DNA from: Mucilaginibacter sp. OK098
GTDB lineage: Bacteria; Bacteroidota; Bacteroidia; Sphingobacteriales; Sphingobacteriaceae
Assembly (NCBI RefSeq): GCF_900142915.1
Contig: NZ_FRCM01000005.1
Span: forward strand, 558,001 to 622,000
Length of the DNA stretch: 64,000 bases
Direction: 5' to 3'
Below the pieces are notes generated by a model that saw only the letters and a list, made by a program, of their open reading frames with translations, was not told where the DNA came from and searched no databases. This document shows, piece after piece, positions 62,137 through 64,000 of this stretch. Within the stretch, counting starts at the first letter, position 1. Every line of letters starts with the position of its first letter. Made by a program: the position numbers and the translations under genes.

Positions 62137-62616
62137 CTAACCCCTCTTAATAACTGAACTATCTTTTCTCAACACAAGCTTTCCCTTACCATAATCAATA
62201 ACAGCCTTATACTTCATCAGTATATCTCCTCCTAAAACGCCTAAAACTTCGGGATGACCTAATTGGCCATAAGCGATGTTGATAGTGGAAAGATCAAGTA
62301 CGGCAACCTCAAATTCATCAATTAAAAGCTTACCAACGTACATGTCTGTAACTATGGCGGTTGATGATTCCATGTTGCTGGTGCCAAGGCCGGTTGAAAG
62401 CCTGTCGCTTATGGTTACAACGGCATGCTCATAAGCCCGGAGCAACATGGTTTTATCAAAAGCTGTTTTTGAGGCGCCGGTGTCTAAAACCACGGTGAAT
62501 TGCTTCCCGAAAACCTTGATTTTAACCAATGGATGAAAACCATCCTCGTGCAGGTCAATAATTTGTAAAGGAATGGTAACTCTCTTCTTTACCGTATGTT
62601 TTGTAGTATCAATCAT
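62137..62616 (-). CDS. Retropepsin-like aspartic protease
   Basis: About 159 residues from the ATG at 62616; the frame is open to 62643, but the extension lies in the upstream PAS gene. FTVVLDTGASKTAFD holds the single catalytic motif D45-T46-G47-A48, followed by GTSNMESSTAIV and LGGDILMKYKAVIDYGKGKLVL, the second half of a retropepsin-like fold. Such proteins act as dimers. There is no signal peptide. It overlaps the end of the PAS gene by eight bases, so the two are probably co-translated. Confidence 0.8.
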   Translation of the reverse strand: MIDTTKHTVKKRVTIPLQIIDLHEDGFHPLVKIKVFGKQFTVVLDTGASKTAFDKTMLLRAYEHAVVTISDRLSTGLGTSNMESSTAIVTDMYVGKLLIDEFEVAVLDLSTINIAYGQLGHPEVLGVLGGDILMKYKAVIDYGKGKLVLRKDSSVIKRG

Positions 62617-64000
62617 GATCTGATGCATCCTCCGCCATTTCAATAATTATAGTATCCATCCGGTTTAGCTCATTCTGGATATGCGTAAATACTTCGGAGT
62701 CCTTTGGGGCATCTTTAAGCATTGCTACCAAGCCCTTTAAATTTGCTAAAGGGCTTCTTATCAGGTGCGATTGTTTCCAGGCCATATCCTTTATGCTGTT
62801 AATATGGTTCTGGATCCTTTCATAAGCGCTTTTTAAATCGTTTTCGGCATGAAGTTTTTCTGTAATATCGTTTGTCATCGAAAGCCTCACCGGCCGGCCT
62901 TCAAATATAATATCATGCGAGATGATGTGAACAAACATGATGGTTCCATCCTTTTTAAGGTGCCTCACAATGCGTACACTATTTGAGCTAACCTCTTGCC
63001 GGTAAGTTTCCAGTTGTTGTTCAAGATCTTCTTTGGGCCTTAACGTTTTAGCATCCATGTTCAAAAGCTCGTCCTTTGCGTAGCCATAATGTTTTGCTGC
63101 AGCATCATTTACAGCTATTACTGTTTGGTCATCTTTTGTTATCATCCACATTGGCATGGGATTACTGTCAAAAAGCAATTTATACTTTTGTTCTGATGAT
63201 CTTAATTCCTCTTCGGCTTTTTTTCTTTCACTAATATCTATCATAGAGCCCATAATTGTGGGTTCTCCACCAATAATGGCACGGCTTCCATAAAATTCAA
63301 CCCAATTGCTTGTGCCATCTTTTTTATTGCCCATTGCTTCATAATGGATACTTTCAATTTCGCCACTCATGCGGCGCCTTACATTTTCATTAGCGGTGGC
63401 GCGGTAGCTTTCATGAAATATTGTTTCTATTTTAAATGAATTGACCATTTCGTCGGGCTCGTAACCGAAAATTTCCGCAAACCTGGGATTTACATAAACA
63501 AAATGACCTTTTTGAACTATATAAACACCAACAATTGATTTTTCAGCAATAGACCTGAATTTTACTTCGGCTTCCCTAAGTTCTGATTCCATTTTTTTAC
63601 GGTCGGTTATATCTCGTGCAATAACCATTATACGGTCGGCAAATTTTTTCACATTCACCTCCACGGTAAATATCTTTCCATTTTTCCTTATAAATCTTCT
63701 TTCACGAACTATGGACTCTTTTGTGCTATCCATTTTTTTGGGTAAGGGGTCGGTCTCTAGCTCGCCGGGATCAACTATCGATTCAATGTTTAACCGCAGT
63801 AATTCTTCCCGGCTATAGCCCATCATTTTGCACATGCTGGCGTTTACATCGGTAAAGCTTCCGTTTAAATCCAATATGTAAATGGCATCGGAGGCTTGTT
63901 CAATAAGTGAGCGGTACTTCTCCTCGCTTTTTTGAAGATCCTTTGATCTGTCCTTATTGATCCGGATTTGTGTGTAAAGCAGTATCGTACCCACTACAAT
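62609..64000 (-). CDS. Multi-PAS sensor protein with phosphoacceptor-like helix, no ATPase domain (N-terminus outside the window)
   Basis: The frame runs off the window end; GTG at 63994 is only an in-frame codon, since IVVGTILLYTQIRINK reads as the end of a TM helix. Three PAS domains follow (EKYRSLIEQASDAIYILD, FRSIAEKSIVGVYIVQKG, KYKLLFDSNPMPMWMIT), two of them closed by IARDITDRKK and MIDISERKK. The C-terminal ~75 residues start KSAYERIQNHINSIKDMAWKQSHLIRSPLANLKGLV, a HisKA-like helix with a His before the R-x-P-L box. The protein ends soon after (MAEDASDHD), with no HATPase domain. Confidence 0.85.
   Translation of the reverse strand: MVVGTILLYTQIRINKDRSKDLQKSEEKYRSLIEQASDAIYILDLNGSFTDVNASMCKMMGYSREELLRLNIESIVDPGELETDPLPKKMDSTKESIVRERRFIRKNGKIFTVEVNVKKFADRIMVIARDITDRKKMESELREAEVKFRSIAEKSIVGVYIVQKGHFVYVNPRFAEIFGYEPDEMVNSFKIETIFHESYRATANENVRRRMSGEIESIHYEAMGNKKDGTSNWVEFYGSRAIIGGEPTIMGSMIDISERKKAEEELRSSEQKYKLLFDSNPMPMWMITKDDQTVIAVNDAAAKHYGYAKDELLNMDAKTLRPKEDLEQQLETYRQEVSSNSVRIVRHLKKDGTIMFVHIISHDIIFEGRPVRLSMTNDITEKLHAENDLKSAYERIQNHINSIKDMAWKQSHLIRSPLANLKGLVAMLKDAPKDSEVFTHIQNELNRMDTIIIEMAEDASDHD

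Noticed and set aside
62617..62643. Longer N-terminus of the retropepsin-like protein
   Set aside because: It is read from the end of the PAS gene; an ATG at 62616 gives a normal start with only a small overlap.

Overview
The window looks like a chromosomal segment of a Bacteroidota member, most likely of the Sphingobacteriaceae (Mucilaginibacter/Pedobacter type). That placement is inferred from the style of the RpoB, RpoC and GyrB proteins, a DUF3467 gene, Bacteroidota-type -7 promoter boxes (TAnnTTTG), Wza-like exporters with many SLBB domains, and the many short-word repeats between genes. No rRNA, tRNA, CRISPR array or intact transposase was seen.

Layout. 1-5145: end of rpoB, then rpoC and its terminator. 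5273-9079: a secreted TIM-barrel-like protein, a DUF3467 protein, and gmd-fcl for GDP-L-fucose. 9298-30096 (+): a large surface-polysaccharide locus with a Wza-like exporter, a Wzz-like co-polymerase, glycosyltransferases, a Wzx-like flippase, an EpsG-like polymerase, an acetyltransferase, sugar-nucleotide SDR enzymes, a WecA-like initiating transferase next to a WbpM-like dehydratase, a cysteine-rich lipoprotein and two tandem Wzi-like porins. 30086-33498 (-): a second Wzz/Wza pair converging on the first locus. 33711-45808: a second set of glycan genes with four glycosyltransferases, an RmlD-like reductase, an acetyltransferase, a Wzy/WaaL-like protein, a flippase, a 2OG-Fe(II) oxygenase, rfbD and rfbA. 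45862-51903 (-): housekeeping genes (miaA, a pRiA4b ORF-3 family gene, cca, tsaC, a glycosyltransferase and dapD). 51929-53156: a 1.1-kb segment bounded by 105-bp direct repeats. 53167-56218: an Hsp15-like protein, a second initiating sugar transferase, a nucleoside deaminase and an OmpH-like lipoprotein. 56219-58955: an octamer repeat array and gyrB. 58978-60715: an autoregulated PadR operon. 60863-64000: small unknown genes, a retropepsin-like protease and a multi-PAS protein that runs off the window.

How it works together. GDP-fucose (gmd, fcl) and a 6-deoxy-HexNAc (WbpM-like dehydratase plus SDR reductase) feed repeat units built on undecaprenyl phosphate. These units would be flipped by Wzx-like proteins, polymerised by EpsG/Wzy-like proteins, exported through Wzz/Wza-like pairs and perhaps anchored by Wzi-like proteins. 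Two exporter pairs, two flippases, two polymerase candidates and two initiating enzymes suggest two different polymers.

The most unusual material is not protein-coding. At least five intergenic gaps hold short-word tandem repeats (7-mers, 8-mers or 19-mers), usually followed by their inverted complement. Several fill the gap from stop codon to start codon exactly. There is also a perfect 40-bp palindrome inside the first flippase gene, a 105-bp promoter-bearing direct repeat flanking a small cargo gene, and a perfect 15-bp-arm operator in front of padR.
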